Assembly (NCBI RefSeq): GCF_034263275.1
Contig: NZ_CP139559.1
Coordinates: forward strand, 2,790,001-2,854,000
Direction: 5' to 3'
From: Mucilaginibacter sp. cycad4
GTDB taxonomy: Bacteria > Bacteroidota > Bacteroidia > Sphingobacteriales > Sphingobacteriaceae
DNA: 64,000 nucleotides
Shown here: in pieces, positions 25,908 through 34,922 of the stretch
Position numbering within the stretch: position 1 is the stretch's first letter
Layout: the number at the start of each line of letters is the position of its first letter
Made by a program: the position numbers and the translations under genes
Notes under the pieces: model-generated
What the model was told of the DNA's origin: nothing
Databases searched by the model: none
What the model saw: the letters and a program-made list of their open reading frames with translations, nothing else

Positions 25908-27251
25908 ATGCGCTACTCTAAACTACTTCAGCCATTCACGTTTTTTTGTGATTTAATCTTATTAAATATTGCACTCCAGTGTGCTCACTTACTTATAGTG
26001 ACATTTTATTCGTCCCAGATACAATCAACTGATTTTTTATTATTAGTTAACTTAACCTGGATTACCATTGCCTCGGTAACTAAAAACTATGTTATAAAGA
26101 GGCCACTAATATTAAGTGATAATTTAAGCAAATTCATGTCCTCTATCGTTTACCACCTGGTAATGGTTTTGGGGATAGTTTATTTCTTTAAGCTTTATGA
26201 AGTAAGCAGAATGGTAATGTTTTGCACATATCTTTTGTTTTTTATTTTCATAATTGCCCAGCGATCCCTGATCTTTTTCACACTCGATTATATTCGTAAA
26301 AAAGGTTACAACATTAAACATGTTATAATAATTGGTAATGCGGATATCGTTAACCGGGTAAAAAAATCATTTTCAAGGCATCCTGAGTACGGGTATAATT
26401 TTGTTACCACCATACCCGACGAGATGATTGAAAGCATGCCACATGAAATATTATTTGATAAAATCCTTGATGCCAGGCCGGACGAAGCATTTATATGCTA
26501 CAAATTCATGGATCAGCTTTTATTGAATAAACTGGTTAACCTGGGCGATCAGCATTCCATTAAAATTAAACTGGTTTCGGATCTTGTACTTGATAACAGT
26601 TATGCCAGTATCGTCAATTATGAAAATCTCCCTGTGATACAGCTCTCCTCTTCTATTGAACTAAGTCTGAAGATTATTTTTTTTAAGCGCTGTTTCGACA
26701 TTCTGTTTTCCCTTCTGGTAATGGTCCCGGGGCTTCCTGTGTTTATTGCTTTAGCCATAATAACTAAATTAACTTCAAAAGGCCCGGTTTTTTATCGCCA
26801 GGAAAGAATTGGCAGAAATCATAAACCGTTCAGAATGTATAAGTTCAGAAGCATGTACGTAAATTCAGAACAAGCTGTGCCTATGCTGTCAAAAGATAAA
26901 GATCCGCGAATTACTAAATGGGGCGTATTTTTGCGCAAGTCCCGGCTAGACGAACTACCGCAGTTTTGGAATGTTTTAAAGGGCGACATGTCTGTCGTTG
27001 GCCCAAGGCCAGAGCGGCAGTATTTTATTGAACAACTCATAGAAGAATCGCCTAACTACAAAAAGTTATTTAAACTTAAACCTGGCCTCACCTCTATAGG
27101 ACAGGTAAATTATGGCTATGCCGAAAATGTTCAGGAGATGCGTCACCGGGTTCGTTACGACCTTATTTATTTAAAAAACATTAACTTTAATAACGACTTA
27201 AGCATAATCTTCCAAACCATAAAGGTGATGGTTCAACTTAAGGGCAAGTAA
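25908..27251 (+). CDS. Polyprenyl glycosylphosphotransferase (initiating sugar transferase)
   Basis: A 447-residue protein with about four N-terminal membrane helices, a cytosolic Rossmann-like linker (HVIIIGNADIV, near residue 140), and a C-terminal Bac_transf catalytic domain (about 255-447). Catalytic-domain features are KRCFDILFS, a Pro-bearing re-entrant helix, RQERIGRN, FRSMYVNSE, the RKSRLDELPQFWNVLKG core and VGPRPERQYF. The family moves a sugar phosphate from a UDP-sugar to undecaprenyl phosphate, the first step in building the repeat unit. It is the last gene of the + strand locus, closed by a terminator. A second enzyme of this class is at 29883. Confidence 0.92.
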   Translation: MRYSKLLQPFTFFCDLILLNIALQCAHLLIVTFYSSQIQSTDFLLLVNLTWITIASVTKNYVIKRPLILSDNLSKFMSSIVYHLVMVLGIVYFFKLYEVSRMVMFCTYLLFFIFIIAQRSLIFFTLDYIRKKGYNIKHVIIIGNADIVNRVKKSFSRHPEYGYNFVTTIPDEMIESMPHEILFDKILDARPDEAFICYKFMDQLLLNKLVNLGDQHSIKIKLVSDLVLDNSYASIVNYENLPVIQLSSSIELSLKIIFFKRCFDILFSLLVMVPGLPVFIALAIITKLTSKGPVFYRQERIGRNHKPFRMYKFRSMYVNSEQAVPMLSKDKDPRITKWGVFLRKSRLDELPQFWNVLKGDMSVVGPRPERQYFIEQLIEESPNYKKLFKLKPGLTSIGQVNYGYAENVQEMRHRVRYDLIYLKNINFNNDLSIIFQTIKVMVQLKGK

Positions 27252-27265
27252 AAGCTATTTTATAA

Positions 27266-27346
27266 TTCGGGATAACAATTTCCCGAAAATATTAAGTATT
27301 TAAAAGACGAGCAGAATGGTAATGAAACCATCCTGCTTTATTTTTA
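27266..27346 (+). terminator. Double hairpin, the second a rho-independent terminator
   Basis: A first stem TTCGGGA/TCCCGAA lies at 27266-27287. A second stem at 27310-27337 (AGCAGAATGGT with ACCATCCTGCT, one mismatch) is followed by TTATTTTTA. It closes the polysaccharide locus. Confidence 0.85.
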
Positions 27347-27521
27347 TAAGCCAATTTACCGGGTAACCTACACATTAAATTATGAGAACACCATTTCCTA
27401 ACGGATGTCTTTTACTTTCATGGCTCACTTGGGTACTCCCGGTACATAGACGATGAAACTCTGCAGGTTCAAGTATCTATAAAAATCATATATTCGATTA
27501 TAATCAAATAAAATTGAATTT

Positions 27522-28160
27522 ATGGCTTTCGATATAGAAATCCTGATCAGGTTTTTGCTGGCCCTTTTGTGGGGTGGACTTGTAGGCGCCGAAAGAGAAT
27601 ATCATGGTAAAGCGGCCGGCTTCCGTACCACCATTATGATATCCTTTGGTGCCTGTTTTTTTACATTGATGTCAACAGCCATTGGTGCGCCCAACAATGC
27701 AGACCGGATCGCTTCAAACGTTGTTACCGGGATTGGCTTCCTTGGTGCCGGTGTTATTTTCAGAGGAGAAAACCGCGTTAATGGCATCACAACCGCAGCT
27801 ACTATCTGGGCTGTTGCGGCAGTAGGCATGGGTATTGGAGCCGGTTACTATTTAGCTGCCGGATGCGCCAGTATAATGATCCTGTTCATACTTTCCGTAC
27901 TTCCTTCTTTTCAAAAGAAAATAGACTATTATAATCAATCCAAAACATTTTATATTAAATATCCGGTCTCGGTAAATGGTATCATCTTGTGCGAAAATAT
28001 GATGACAGCTCATAAACTGAAATTCAAGATGGTTAAAAGAGTGAAAGATGGTGACTATATGCTTTTAACATGGCAGCTTCACGGCCCTTCAGTTAAAATG
28101 GATCTGTTCATCAATTCAATTAACGATATTCCAGCTATCGAACATTTTGAATTTTCATGA
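27522..28160 (+). CDS. MgtC/SapB family membrane protein
   Basis: A 212-residue protein with about four N-terminal membrane helices and a cytosolic C-terminal domain of about 80 residues. LLWGGLVGAEREYHGKAAG, TGIGFLGAGVIF and GITTAATIWAVAAVGMGIG are the strongly conserved MgtC blocks. The family is tied to growth in low magnesium and, in some pathogens, to control of ATP synthase. It is monocistronic. The leader of about 175 bp after the upstream terminator shows no riboswitch I can identify. The role here is inferred only from family. Confidence 0.9.
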   Translation: MAFDIEILIRFLLALLWGGLVGAEREYHGKAAGFRTTIMISFGACFFTLMSTAIGAPNNADRIASNVVTGIGFLGAGVIFRGENRVNGITTAATIWAVAAVGMGIGAGYYLAAGCASIMILFILSVLPSFQKKIDYYNQSKTFYIKYPVSVNGIILCENMMTAHKLKFKMVKRVKDGDYMLLTWQLHGPSVKMDLFINSINDIPAIEHFEFS

Positions 28161-28337
28161 TACAAATTGAAGCTGTCGTTCAGTTTGGAAAAAAAATAGC
28201 GGGTTTTTAGAATTAGAAAGGGTCATTGTTTAAAGTGCCCCTCTTAGGACTTAGACACAGTCCCTATATTGTGCATCACAGGGGACTACAATAGAATACT
28301 TAGAATATATTTTACTAATAATCAATGACATATATAA

Positions 28338-28853
28338 CTAACAGTTGTTATTTCGGTACTCTTCATTTTTGATAACCCAAGCAGCTTTGTCTATCCCAAA
28401 TTGAACCTCGAAAGCTTTTATCATCTCTAAATAATTGGATTTTAAAAATTCGTATGGAGGTATTTTGTCAAACCACTGTACCTCTGACCCGATACTTTCT
28501 GCTTGCCAATCCTTTGTTATATCCAAACCTATTCTATTCCATTTTACGATATTCTCAAGACATTCAATTTCGGCAACGACGATAGTACAAGAAAAATCTA
28601 AATCATCAGGGCACATTAAAATCGGGCAAATAGTTTTGGAATTCAAAGCCGGGAAAATTCTATTCCAAACAATTTTACTTTCTGCATCAATTTCCATAGC
28701 AAAAAGTAAAGTAGGTATAGTACCCTTGTACATTTCACCGGGGTATTTTAAATCCAGCAGCTCATCTAAAAATTCATCATCAATTTTTATATTTAGAAAA
28801 TCAAAATACCCCTCATAATCGCTTTTGTCTATTTGGGTAGTTATTTCATTCAT
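28338..28853 (-). CDS. Hypothetical protein, 171 aa
   Basis: I do not recognise this family. It is a strongly acidic soluble protein with no signal peptide or membrane helix and many Trp residues (VWNRIF, VKWNRIG, EVQWFDKI, AAWVIKN). The size and acidity resemble orphan immunity proteins, but no toxin gene is next to it. It lies between MgtC and tRNA-Leu, and the 177 bp before MgtC's stop hold no gene. The codon use is more AT-rich than that of nearby housekeeping genes, suggesting possible later arrival. The start ATG is at 28851-28853. Confidence 0.6.
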   Translation of the reverse strand: MNEITTQIDKSDYEGYFDFLNIKIDDEFLDELLDLKYPGEMYKGTIPTLLFAMEIDAESKIVWNRIFPALNSKTICPILMCPDDLDFSCTIVVAEIECLENIVKWNRIGLDITKDWQAESIGSEVQWFDKIPPYEFLKSNYLEMIKAFEVQFGIDKAAWVIKNEEYRNNNC

Positions 28854-28883
28854 TATAAAAACTATTTATGAACTAATATAAAA

Positions 28884-28912
28884 CAAAAAAACCGGCCAAA
28901 TGTGACCGGTTT
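28884..28912 (-). terminator. Terminator of tRNA-Leu
   Basis: On the minus strand AACCGG and CCGGTT pair around a short loop and are followed by a run of Ts. It lies just past the tRNA 3' end, in the expected place. Confidence 0.8.
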
Positions 28913-28917
28913 CTATG

Positions 28918-28999
28918 TGCGGAAGAAGGGACTCGAACCCCCACGCCGTGAAGCGCCAGATCCTAAGTCTGGTGCGGCTACCAATTACGCCACTTCCGC
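28918..28999 (-). tRNA. tRNA-Leu (anticodon UAG)
   Basis: The minus strand folds as a tRNA. The acceptor stem is GCGGAAG/CTTCCGC with A as discriminator base. The anticodon stem CCAGA/TCTGG encloses the loop CTTAGGA, giving anticodon UAG (reads CUN Leu codons). The T arm contains GGTTCGAGTCC. A variable arm longer than in class I tRNAs is present, as expected for Leu. CCA is not encoded. Confidence 0.96.
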
Positions 29000-29092
29000 G
29001 TTTCTGATTTAACAGGCTGCAAAGATAGCGTTTAAAATTATACTTAAAAACATAATTTCCATTTTTTTTCTATCGTGCTCATTTAGTAGGAA

Positions 29093-29881
29093 TTAATTTT
29101 TCACAAGCTCATTCATCAGTGGTTTAAAGTATGCCGGTGCATTCAAAAGCCGGCTGCCATACCATGAAAACATTTCACCGTCTACCAAAGCCACTTTAGC
29201 ATTTGGTAAAAGCACTTTAAAATCGTCCATATGTTTTTGAGTAAATGGATACGGCTCTGATGATAGAAAAACAAGATCGGGATCAGCTGCGACTAAAGCA
29301 GCCACATCAATCTGCGGATAACGTTCGGCTTCGGTTACGTTGTTTAGCCCACATTTTTGCAGCATACTATCAATGAAAGTTCCCTTGCCGGCAAGCATAT
29401 AGGGTTTGCGCCAAATGAGATAAGCTACGTTCAGTCTGTTTAAGGGAAGTTTTATACCGTTAAAGCGATCATTGATTTCCACGCAAAGCATGTTTGCCTG
29501 CCCGGGCTTACCTATAATATCACCAATGCAACCAATCATTTGCAAAGCCGAATCCAGATCAAATATATCACTGATCCAAACCGGGCATATATTCATTAAT
29601 TCTTCTACCTGGAGGCGGTCGTTCTCTTCTTTATTGGCAATAATTAAATCGGGGGCCAGCGATCGAATTTTTTGGATATCAAGCTGCTTAGTCCCCCCTA
29701 CTTTGGTGATTGATCTAAACGCATCTGCCGGACGGATACAGAATTTAGTAATGCCAATTACTTCAGCATTTAAGCCAAGGTGAAAAAGCAATTCTGTTTG
29801 TGAAGGGACAATGGATACGATCCGCTTAGGGATTCCGGAAAGTTCAACCTTTCGGCTTAGCTGATCCCGGAATACCGGCAT
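29093..29881 (-). CDS. BtuF/TroA-like helical backbone metal receptor without signal peptide
   Basis: A 262-residue protein of the helical-backbone substrate-binding type used for cobalamin and Fe-siderophore uptake (periplasmic binding protein 2). Seen: RIVSIVPSQTELLFHLGL, VGGTKQLDIQKIRSLAPDLI, and the C-terminal VAADPDLVFLSSEPYPF. A periplasmic receptor should have a signal peptide, but the protein begins MPVFRDQLSRKVELSGIP and goes straight into the fold. No upstream in-frame signal sequence is possible, because the wcaJ-like stop is one base away. It is therefore probably cytosolic, or a binding protein with a new task. There is no ABC permease or ATPase next to it. It is the last gene of the minus-strand glycan group. 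Confidence 0.8.
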   Translation of the reverse strand: MPVFRDQLSRKVELSGIPKRIVSIVPSQTELLFHLGLNAEVIGITKFCIRPADAFRSITKVGGTKQLDIQKIRSLAPDLIIANKEENDRLQVEELMNICPVWISDIFDLDSALQMIGCIGDIIGKPGQANMLCVEINDRFNGIKLPLNRLNVAYLIWRKPYMLAGKGTFIDSMLQKCGLNNVTEAERYPQIDVAALVAADPDLVFLSSEPYPFTQKHMDDFKVLLPNAKVALVDGEMFSWYGSRLLNAPAYFKPLMNELVKN

Positions 29882-29882
29882 G

Positions 29883-31286
29883 TTAAAACGCGTTCTTTTC
29901 GCCTCTAAACACGTTCCATACGGTTAGAAAGATGATCTTCATATCCAGCAGGAACGACCAGTTTTCAAGATACCAAACATCAGCCTCAACACGCTCAAGC
30001 ATAGCCTGTGTGGTTTGGGTTTCGCCCCTTAAGCCTGACACCTGTGCCCAACCTGTAATACCAGGTTTAAGAAAGTGCCTTACCATGAAAGTATCAATAA
30101 GCTGCGAATATTGCTGTGTATGGCTTATCATGTGCGGCCTTGGACCAACTATAGACATATTGCCTAATATCACGTTAAAAAACTGCGGCAATTCGTCAAT
30201 ACTTGTTTTACGGATAAAAGCACCGGACTTGGTTATACGCGAATCGCCGCGTGTGGCTTGTTTTTTATCCGAATCATGATTAACCCTCATGCTGCGAAAT
30301 TTGTAGCATTTAAATGGTTTATTATCCCTGCCCGAGCGCTCCTGTACAAAGAATATAGGCCCTTTTGACTCAAGTTTTATAATGATAGCCAAAATGGGGA
30401 ATAGCCAGCTAAAAATAAACAGGATAACAAATATTGAAAAGCAAACATCAAACAGGCGTTTGATGGAGCGGTTCAGCATGTTCTCTAAAGGTTCTGGCCG
30501 TACTGATATTACCGGGATATGGCCGAAACTTTGTATAAACGTTGGTTTTTTGGCGTAGTCGTAATATTCGGGCACAAATTTAAACCTGATCAGGTTTTTA
30601 TCCGCATCAAGCATCAACTGCTCTATTTTCTCTGCTTCAGAGTTTGGAAGCGTACAAAATATCTCATCAACCTTATTGTTAAGCACATAGCTTATACAAT
30701 CATTAGTGCCGCCTAAGTAAAGGCTTTGGTCAAGTACACTATTCAATCCATCATCAAAAAAGCCAACAAGCTTATAACCGCGTTCGGGGTTTTGTTTAAA
30801 AAAGCTATATAGGTCTGACCCGATGCGGCCCCCGCCTATAATGATAACAGTACGTGTATCAATAAGCGTTGCACGGTCACTTTTACGGATACTCAGGAAT
30901 ATTAACTTCCATAAACCAAGCAGGAAACCGAATAATGCCAGCGAGTAAAAAAGATACTCGCGTGTTATAAAATACGCTTTGGTACCTATCAATATGATGA
31001 TAGTGAAGCAAATAAAGCTTACAAACAGCAAATAGGTTTTAATTACGCCGCGATAAGTTTTAATGGAATCTTTATTGAGAACATGTTCATAAAGCCCGGT
31101 GATGTTAGCTGATAGCAGCCAAATGAGATTAAAAACTAATACAATAGGCAGGTACTGCCTGTTGTTAATCCAAAAAATATATGACCGGTCTTCGATGAAG
31201 TAAGAAATTACCATGCTCATATTAAGTATAATATAATCAATGGTAAGGTTCACTGCTTTAATAAAAGTAGCGTATCTGTGAATCAT
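29883..31286 (-). CDS. WcaJ-like undecaprenyl-phosphate sugar phosphotransferase
   Basis: A 467-residue protein with five N-terminal membrane helices, a CoA-binding-like linker (TVIIIGGGRIGSDLYSF, residues about 148-165) and a C-terminal Bac_transf catalytic domain (about 270-467). Catalytic-domain features are KRLFDVCFS, FVQERSGRDN, FRSMRVNHD, RKTSIDELPQFFNVILGN, VGPRPHM and the GWAQVSGLRGET block typical of the WcaJ/undecaprenyl-phosphate glucose phosphotransferase subgroup. It transfers glucose-1-P or a relative to undecaprenyl phosphate. It differs from the 25908 enzyme, which lacks the GLRGET stretch, so two polymers or two repeat units may be made. The BtuF-like gene starts 1 bp after its stop. 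Confidence 0.92.
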   Translation of the reverse strand: MIHRYATFIKAVNLTIDYIILNMSMVISYFIEDRSYIFWINNRQYLPIVLVFNLIWLLSANITGLYEHVLNKDSIKTYRGVIKTYLLFVSFICFTIIILIGTKAYFITREYLFYSLALFGFLLGLWKLIFLSIRKSDRATLIDTRTVIIIGGGRIGSDLYSFFKQNPERGYKLVGFFDDGLNSVLDQSLYLGGTNDCISYVLNNKVDEIFCTLPNSEAEKIEQLMLDADKNLIRFKFVPEYYDYAKKPTFIQSFGHIPVISVRPEPLENMLNRSIKRLFDVCFSIFVILFIFSWLFPILAIIIKLESKGPIFFVQERSGRDNKPFKCYKFRSMRVNHDSDKKQATRGDSRITKSGAFIRKTSIDELPQFFNVILGNMSIVGPRPHMISHTQQYSQLIDTFMVRHFLKPGITGWAQVSGLRGETQTTQAMLERVEADVWYLENWSFLLDMKIIFLTVWNVFRGEKNAF

Positions 31287-31496
31287 GTATATGTGCTTAT
31301 GTAGTATGCAACCCTGCTAAAATTACTATAATTATTTACAAATAACAATGTCATAATTAAATGGAGACACGGTTACAAATGTATTATTTCCACAGCCACA
31401 AAATTAGAAATTAAGAAATTTATTCAAAATGAATTCTCTGTTAACAGTGAGAAAAAAATGATTTCTATGTGAAAAAAATAACTGTAAAAACAACAT

Positions 31497-32828
31497 TTAC
31501 AACCGTCCGTTTACAACATCCTTGTTTAAAATGCCTTTTATATCATAAATTACCGACGATGGTGTATGCTTTAAACTTGCATAATCTAAATCATAAAACT
31601 CGCGATGTGCCACAGCCATAACAATAGCATCATAAGCACCGCTTAACTGCCGGTAATTTTTTAGTGTAACGATGCCATATTCTCTTTTTACTTCATCCGG
31701 ATCGGCCCACGGATCATATATTTCACATGCTGCATCAAAGCCATCGAAGCCCTTAATAATATCAATTACCCTGGTATTACGAACATCCGGGCAATTTTCC
31801 TTAAAAGTAAAACCGAGTACAAGGATCTTTGAGTTTTTAACTGAAATATCATTCTTCACCATAAGTTTAATGACTTCAAGGGCAACGTAGGTGCCCATGC
31901 CGTCATTAAGCCTCCGCCCGGCCAGGATAATTTCGGGATGATAACCCATTTGTTGGGCTTTTGCTGCAAGGTAGTACGGATCAACTCCTGTGCAGTGCCC
32001 GCCTACAAGGCCTGGTTTAAAATTCAGGAAATTCCATTTGGTGCCTGCCGCTGCCAAAACCGCATGAGTGTCAATATCCATGATATTGAATATTTTGGCC
32101 AGCTCGTTTACAAAAGCAATATTGATATCGCGCTGCGAATTTTCGATCACCTTACAGGCTTCTGCAACTTTAATGGCAGGGGCTTTATGCGTTCCTGCTT
32201 TTACTATTGACTGGTATAAGCTGTCGATAAAATCAGCGGCCTCGGGCGTTGAACCCGATGTCACTTTTAAAATATTGGTTAACGTGTGAATTTTATCGCC
32301 CGGATTGATACGCTCGGGCGAGTATCCTGCAAAAAAATCATTATTATACTGCAAACCCGATTCCATTTGTAAAACAGGTACACAAACCTCCTCGGTTACA
32401 CCTGGATAAACCGTCGACTCATAAATAACCACATCCCCCCTCTTCAATACACTTGCAATTGATTTACTTGCCATGATAAGCAGGCTTAGATCAGGTCGGT
32501 TATGCTGATCGGTTGGGGTAGGTACCGAAACAATATAAACGTTACAGGAAGCAATGTCTGTTATCTGCGATGTAAAAGTGAGTCCCCTGCCCTCATCCTT
32601 TGAACCTAAAACCGCCGATAGTTCATCGGTACTGGTTTCAAGGGTACGGTCAAACGCGTTATTTAACTCATCAACCCGGCTTTGTTTAATATCAAAGCCT
32701 TTTACCGGATATTTTTTGGCAAATTCAACAGCAAGGGGCAATCCCACATAGCCAAGACCTATTATTGCAATATGAATATTTGCAGGAGCGCGAAATTTAT
32801 TGGTGATCGGATTTGATTGATCAGACAT
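31497..32828 (-). CDS. Nucleotide sugar dehydrogenase (WbpO/TviB type)
   Basis: A 443-residue NAD-dependent enzyme that oxidises the C6 hydroxyl of a UDP-HexNAc or UDP-hexose to the uronic acid. Seen: the NAD motif IIGLGYVGLP (residues 22-31), SVPTPTD, the YSPERINPGD block and the catalytic-Cys motif GGHCTGVDPYY (Cys279; Thr replaces the usual Ile next to it). A C-terminal UDP-sugar-binding domain has GFTFKENCPDVRNTR. The SPERINPGD version fits the UDP-GalNAc or UDP-GlcNAc dehydrogenases (TviB, WbpO) better than UDP-glucose dehydrogenase. It provides acidic sugars for the nearby glycan genes. It follows kdsD by 111 bp on the same strand. Confidence 0.9.
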   Translation of the reverse strand: MSDQSNPITNKFRAPANIHIAIIGLGYVGLPLAVEFAKKYPVKGFDIKQSRVDELNNAFDRTLETSTDELSAVLGSKDEGRGLTFTSQITDIASCNVYIVSVPTPTDQHNRPDLSLLIMASKSIASVLKRGDVVIYESTVYPGVTEEVCVPVLQMESGLQYNNDFFAGYSPERINPGDKIHTLTNILKVTSGSTPEAADFIDSLYQSIVKAGTHKAPAIKVAEACKVIENSQRDINIAFVNELAKIFNIMDIDTHAVLAAAGTKWNFLNFKPGLVGGHCTGVDPYYLAAKAQQMGYHPEIILAGRRLNDGMGTYVALEVIKLMVKNDISVKNSKILVLGFTFKENCPDVRNTRVIDIIKGFDGFDAACEIYDPWADPDEVKREYGIVTLKNYRQLSGAYDAIVMAVAHREFYDLDYASLKHTPSSVIYDIKGILNKDVVNGRL

Positions 32829-32939
32829 TTAATTTAGTACGGTAGAATATGATAGATACCGGTAAAGTTAATCAAATATTACCAAAATCAGATGCTTCCC
32901 GAGCTAAAGAATAGGCGGCTTAGGCTAATCAAAATTGTT

Positions 32940-33887
32940 TCAGGCCGTATATATCTGATAAACACCTGTTATTGACCGGTTTTGTGCAGAACCTACGAGT
33001 AACGTGGTGATCTTCTTTTCAAGCATTAACTGCTCGGCATAGCCTACAAATTCTTCCTCATCAATAATAACCGGGTTAACGGTCATAATTTCGGCTATGG
33101 TTAAAGTTGAGGTATCAGGGTGTTTAAGCAAGGCCCTGCGAAGATCGCCATCTGTTACTACCCCCTTTATCCGGGACGCATCGCCTACTATAACCATACC
33201 TAACCTGCCTTCGGACATGCGCAGTAACAGGTCCATAAATGAGGCCTCTTCATTGATAAAAGGAAGCTTATCGGTACGCATCAGGTCTTTAACCTTTACC
33301 AGCAGTTTACGTCCAAGGCTACCTCCCGGATGAAAACGCGCAAAATCATGCTGCTGAAAGTTTCGCGACTCCATTAACGCTATAGCCAGGGCATCGCCCA
33401 TAACCAGCGCCGCGGTAGTTGACGATGTTGGCGCCAGTTCAAGCGGGCAAGCTTCCCGTTCAACTTTTATATTAAGGTGATAACTGCAGTTTTTGGCAAC
33501 GGTTGATACAGGGTTGCCTGTTATACCGATCATCACATTCTTATTCCACTTTAAATACGGGATAAGCTTCAGCACTTCGTCGGTTTCGCCCGAATAGGAT
33601 ATTAATAAAACAATGTCATTGGGGCCTACCATGCCCAAATCACCATGAAAAGCCTCTCCCGGATGTAAAAAAAAGCTTGGTGTGCCTGTGCTGGCCAATG
33701 TGGCAGCTATCTTTTTGCCAATCAGTCCCGATTTGCCAATGCCAATAACAACAAGTTTACCCGTTGATTTTAGTATGGCGTCAACAACTCTTGCAAACTC
33801 ATCATCAATTAAACCGGCTACATGCTGCAGCGATTCTATTTCAATATCAAAAACCCTTTTTGCAATATCTTTCATGGATCCGGACAT
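32940..33887 (-). CDS. kdsD: KpsF/GutQ-type arabinose-5-phosphate isomerase
   Basis: A 315-residue enzyme with an N-terminal SIS sugar-isomerase domain (about 30-165; GIGKSGLIGKKIAATLASTGTPS, SYSGETDEV) and two CBS domains (about 200-315; LRMSEGRLGMVIVGD, GVVTDGDLRRAL). It converts ribulose-5-P to arabinose-5-P, the first committed step to KDO. The length equals that of E. coli KdsD (328 aa). The start ATG is at 33885-33887 (MSGSMKD); an in-frame ATG at 33873 is also possible. It lies 14 bp after kdsA, the next enzyme of the same path, making the KDO assignment firm. Confidence 0.93.
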   Translation of the reverse strand: MSGSMKDIAKRVFDIEIESLQHVAGLIDDEFARVVDAILKSTGKLVVIGIGKSGLIGKKIAATLASTGTPSFFLHPGEAFHGDLGMVGPNDIVLLISYSGETDEVLKLIPYLKWNKNVMIGITGNPVSTVAKNCSYHLNIKVEREACPLELAPTSSTTAALVMGDALAIALMESRNFQQHDFARFHPGGSLGRKLLVKVKDLMRTDKLPFINEEASFMDLLLRMSEGRLGMVIVGDASRIKGVVTDGDLRRALLKHPDTSTLTIAEIMTVNPVIIDEEEFVGYAEQLMLEKKITTLLVGSAQNRSITGVYQIYTA

Positions 33888-33901
33888 TCAGAAGAAAAAA
33901 C

Positions 33902-34678
33902 TTACCCAACCAATGGTGCTAAAACCTTATCAAGTTCGTGCAGCTTAACCATGTTGGGGCCATCGCTCAGGGCATTATCAGGATCGGGATGCGTTTCTAA
34001 AAAATAGCCGTCGGCTCCAAAAGCCTTTGCTGCCAGCGCCATCATGGGCACAAAGGTGCGGTCCCCGCCGGTTTTTCCTCCTGCTCCGCCCGGGCGTTGA
34101 ACCGAATGGGTACAATCCATACAAACCGGGTGGCCAAAAGCTTTCATATCGTAAATATTCCTGAAATCGACAGCTAAATTATTATAGCCATACATATTGC
34201 CCCGCTCGGTTAATATCACCTGCTTGTTGCCAGCTTCAATAACTTTTTGAGCGGGATAAAACATATCATGCCCCGAAAGGAACTGGGCTTTTTTTACGTT
34301 GACAATTTTACCTGTTTGGGCAGCTGCAACCAGCAGATCTGTTTGGCGGCATAAAAACGCAGGGATCTGCAAAATATCAGCAACCTCGGCTACAATAGCT
34401 GCCTGGAACGGTTCATGGATATCTGTAGTAACCGGTAAACCAAAGCGTTGCTTAACATTCAGCAGCATTTCCATGCCTTTCTCTAATCCCGGGCCACGGT
34501 ATGAATGAATAGATGTACGGTTGGCTTTATCAAATGACGACTTAAATATCACCGGTACATTATATTTCTGTCCGGCTTCGGCTACTTTTTCGGCAACGGT
34601 ATATAATAACTCCTGGCTTTCCATTACACAGGGACCAAGAATAAAGAACGGCTTTTGGCTTATTTGTTCAAACAGCAT
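33902..34678 (-). CDS. kdsA: 3-deoxy-8-phosphooctulonate synthase (KDO-8-P synthase)
   Basis: A 258-residue enzyme that joins phosphoenolpyruvate and arabinose-5-P into KDO-8-P for lipopolysaccharide. Seen: FILGPCVMES with Cys17, KANRTSIHSYRGPG, TDIHEP, SGHDMFYPAQ, ERGNMYGYNNLAVD, and CTHSVQRPGG. Cys17 stands where metal-dependent (class II) enzymes such as that of Aquifex have the metal-ligand Cys, and metal-independent E. coli has Asn. It should therefore need a divalent metal. It begins the minus-strand glycan group, and the roughly 310 bp upstream are shared with the divergent ArsR gene. Confidence 0.95.
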   Translation of the reverse strand: MLFEQISQKPFFILGPCVMESQELLYTVAEKVAEAGQKYNVPVIFKSSFDKANRTSIHSYRGPGLEKGMEMLLNVKQRFGLPVTTDIHEPFQAAIVAEVADILQIPAFLCRQTDLLVAAAQTGKIVNVKKAQFLSGHDMFYPAQKVIEAGNKQVILTERGNMYGYNNLAVDFRNIYDMKAFGHPVCMDCTHSVQRPGGAGGKTGGDRTFVPMMALAAKAFGADGYFLETHPDPDNALSDGPNMVKLHELDKVLAPLVG

Positions 34679-34922
34679 ATTGTTAGGATCTATTTATCAG
34701 CCACAAAGATGATGATTTTTTTGAGAATCATACAGAAGGGCTATTCTCCCCGGGGCAAACGCGCATACGTGGGGTTAACAGGGTTAACACTTTTCAAAAA
34801 AACACTTATAAGGAATTCACAATCAACTATTTAATTTTTTACAGGGTTAACGCGTTCGGATATTTAAATGTGTTTGCCCTGTCCTTCCCCCCTTTTTTCA
34901 TTCAAAAAAAATTTTGAAAAAA
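34679..34922. other. Part of a 309-bp divergent intergenic region with three GGGTTAAC copies
   Basis: Three exact copies of GGGTTAAC lie at 34772-34779, 34781-34788 and 34844-34851. The GTTAAC core is palindromic. They lie between kdsA (-) and ArsR (+), nearer kdsA. Apart from the ArsR promoter listed next, no other feature was seen. Confidence 0.5.

Noticed and set aside
28161..29100. tRNA-Leu with an orphan protein beside it as a genomic island edge
   Set aside because: No integrase, no direct repeat of the tRNA 3' end and no mobile gene were seen; a tRNA alone is not enough.
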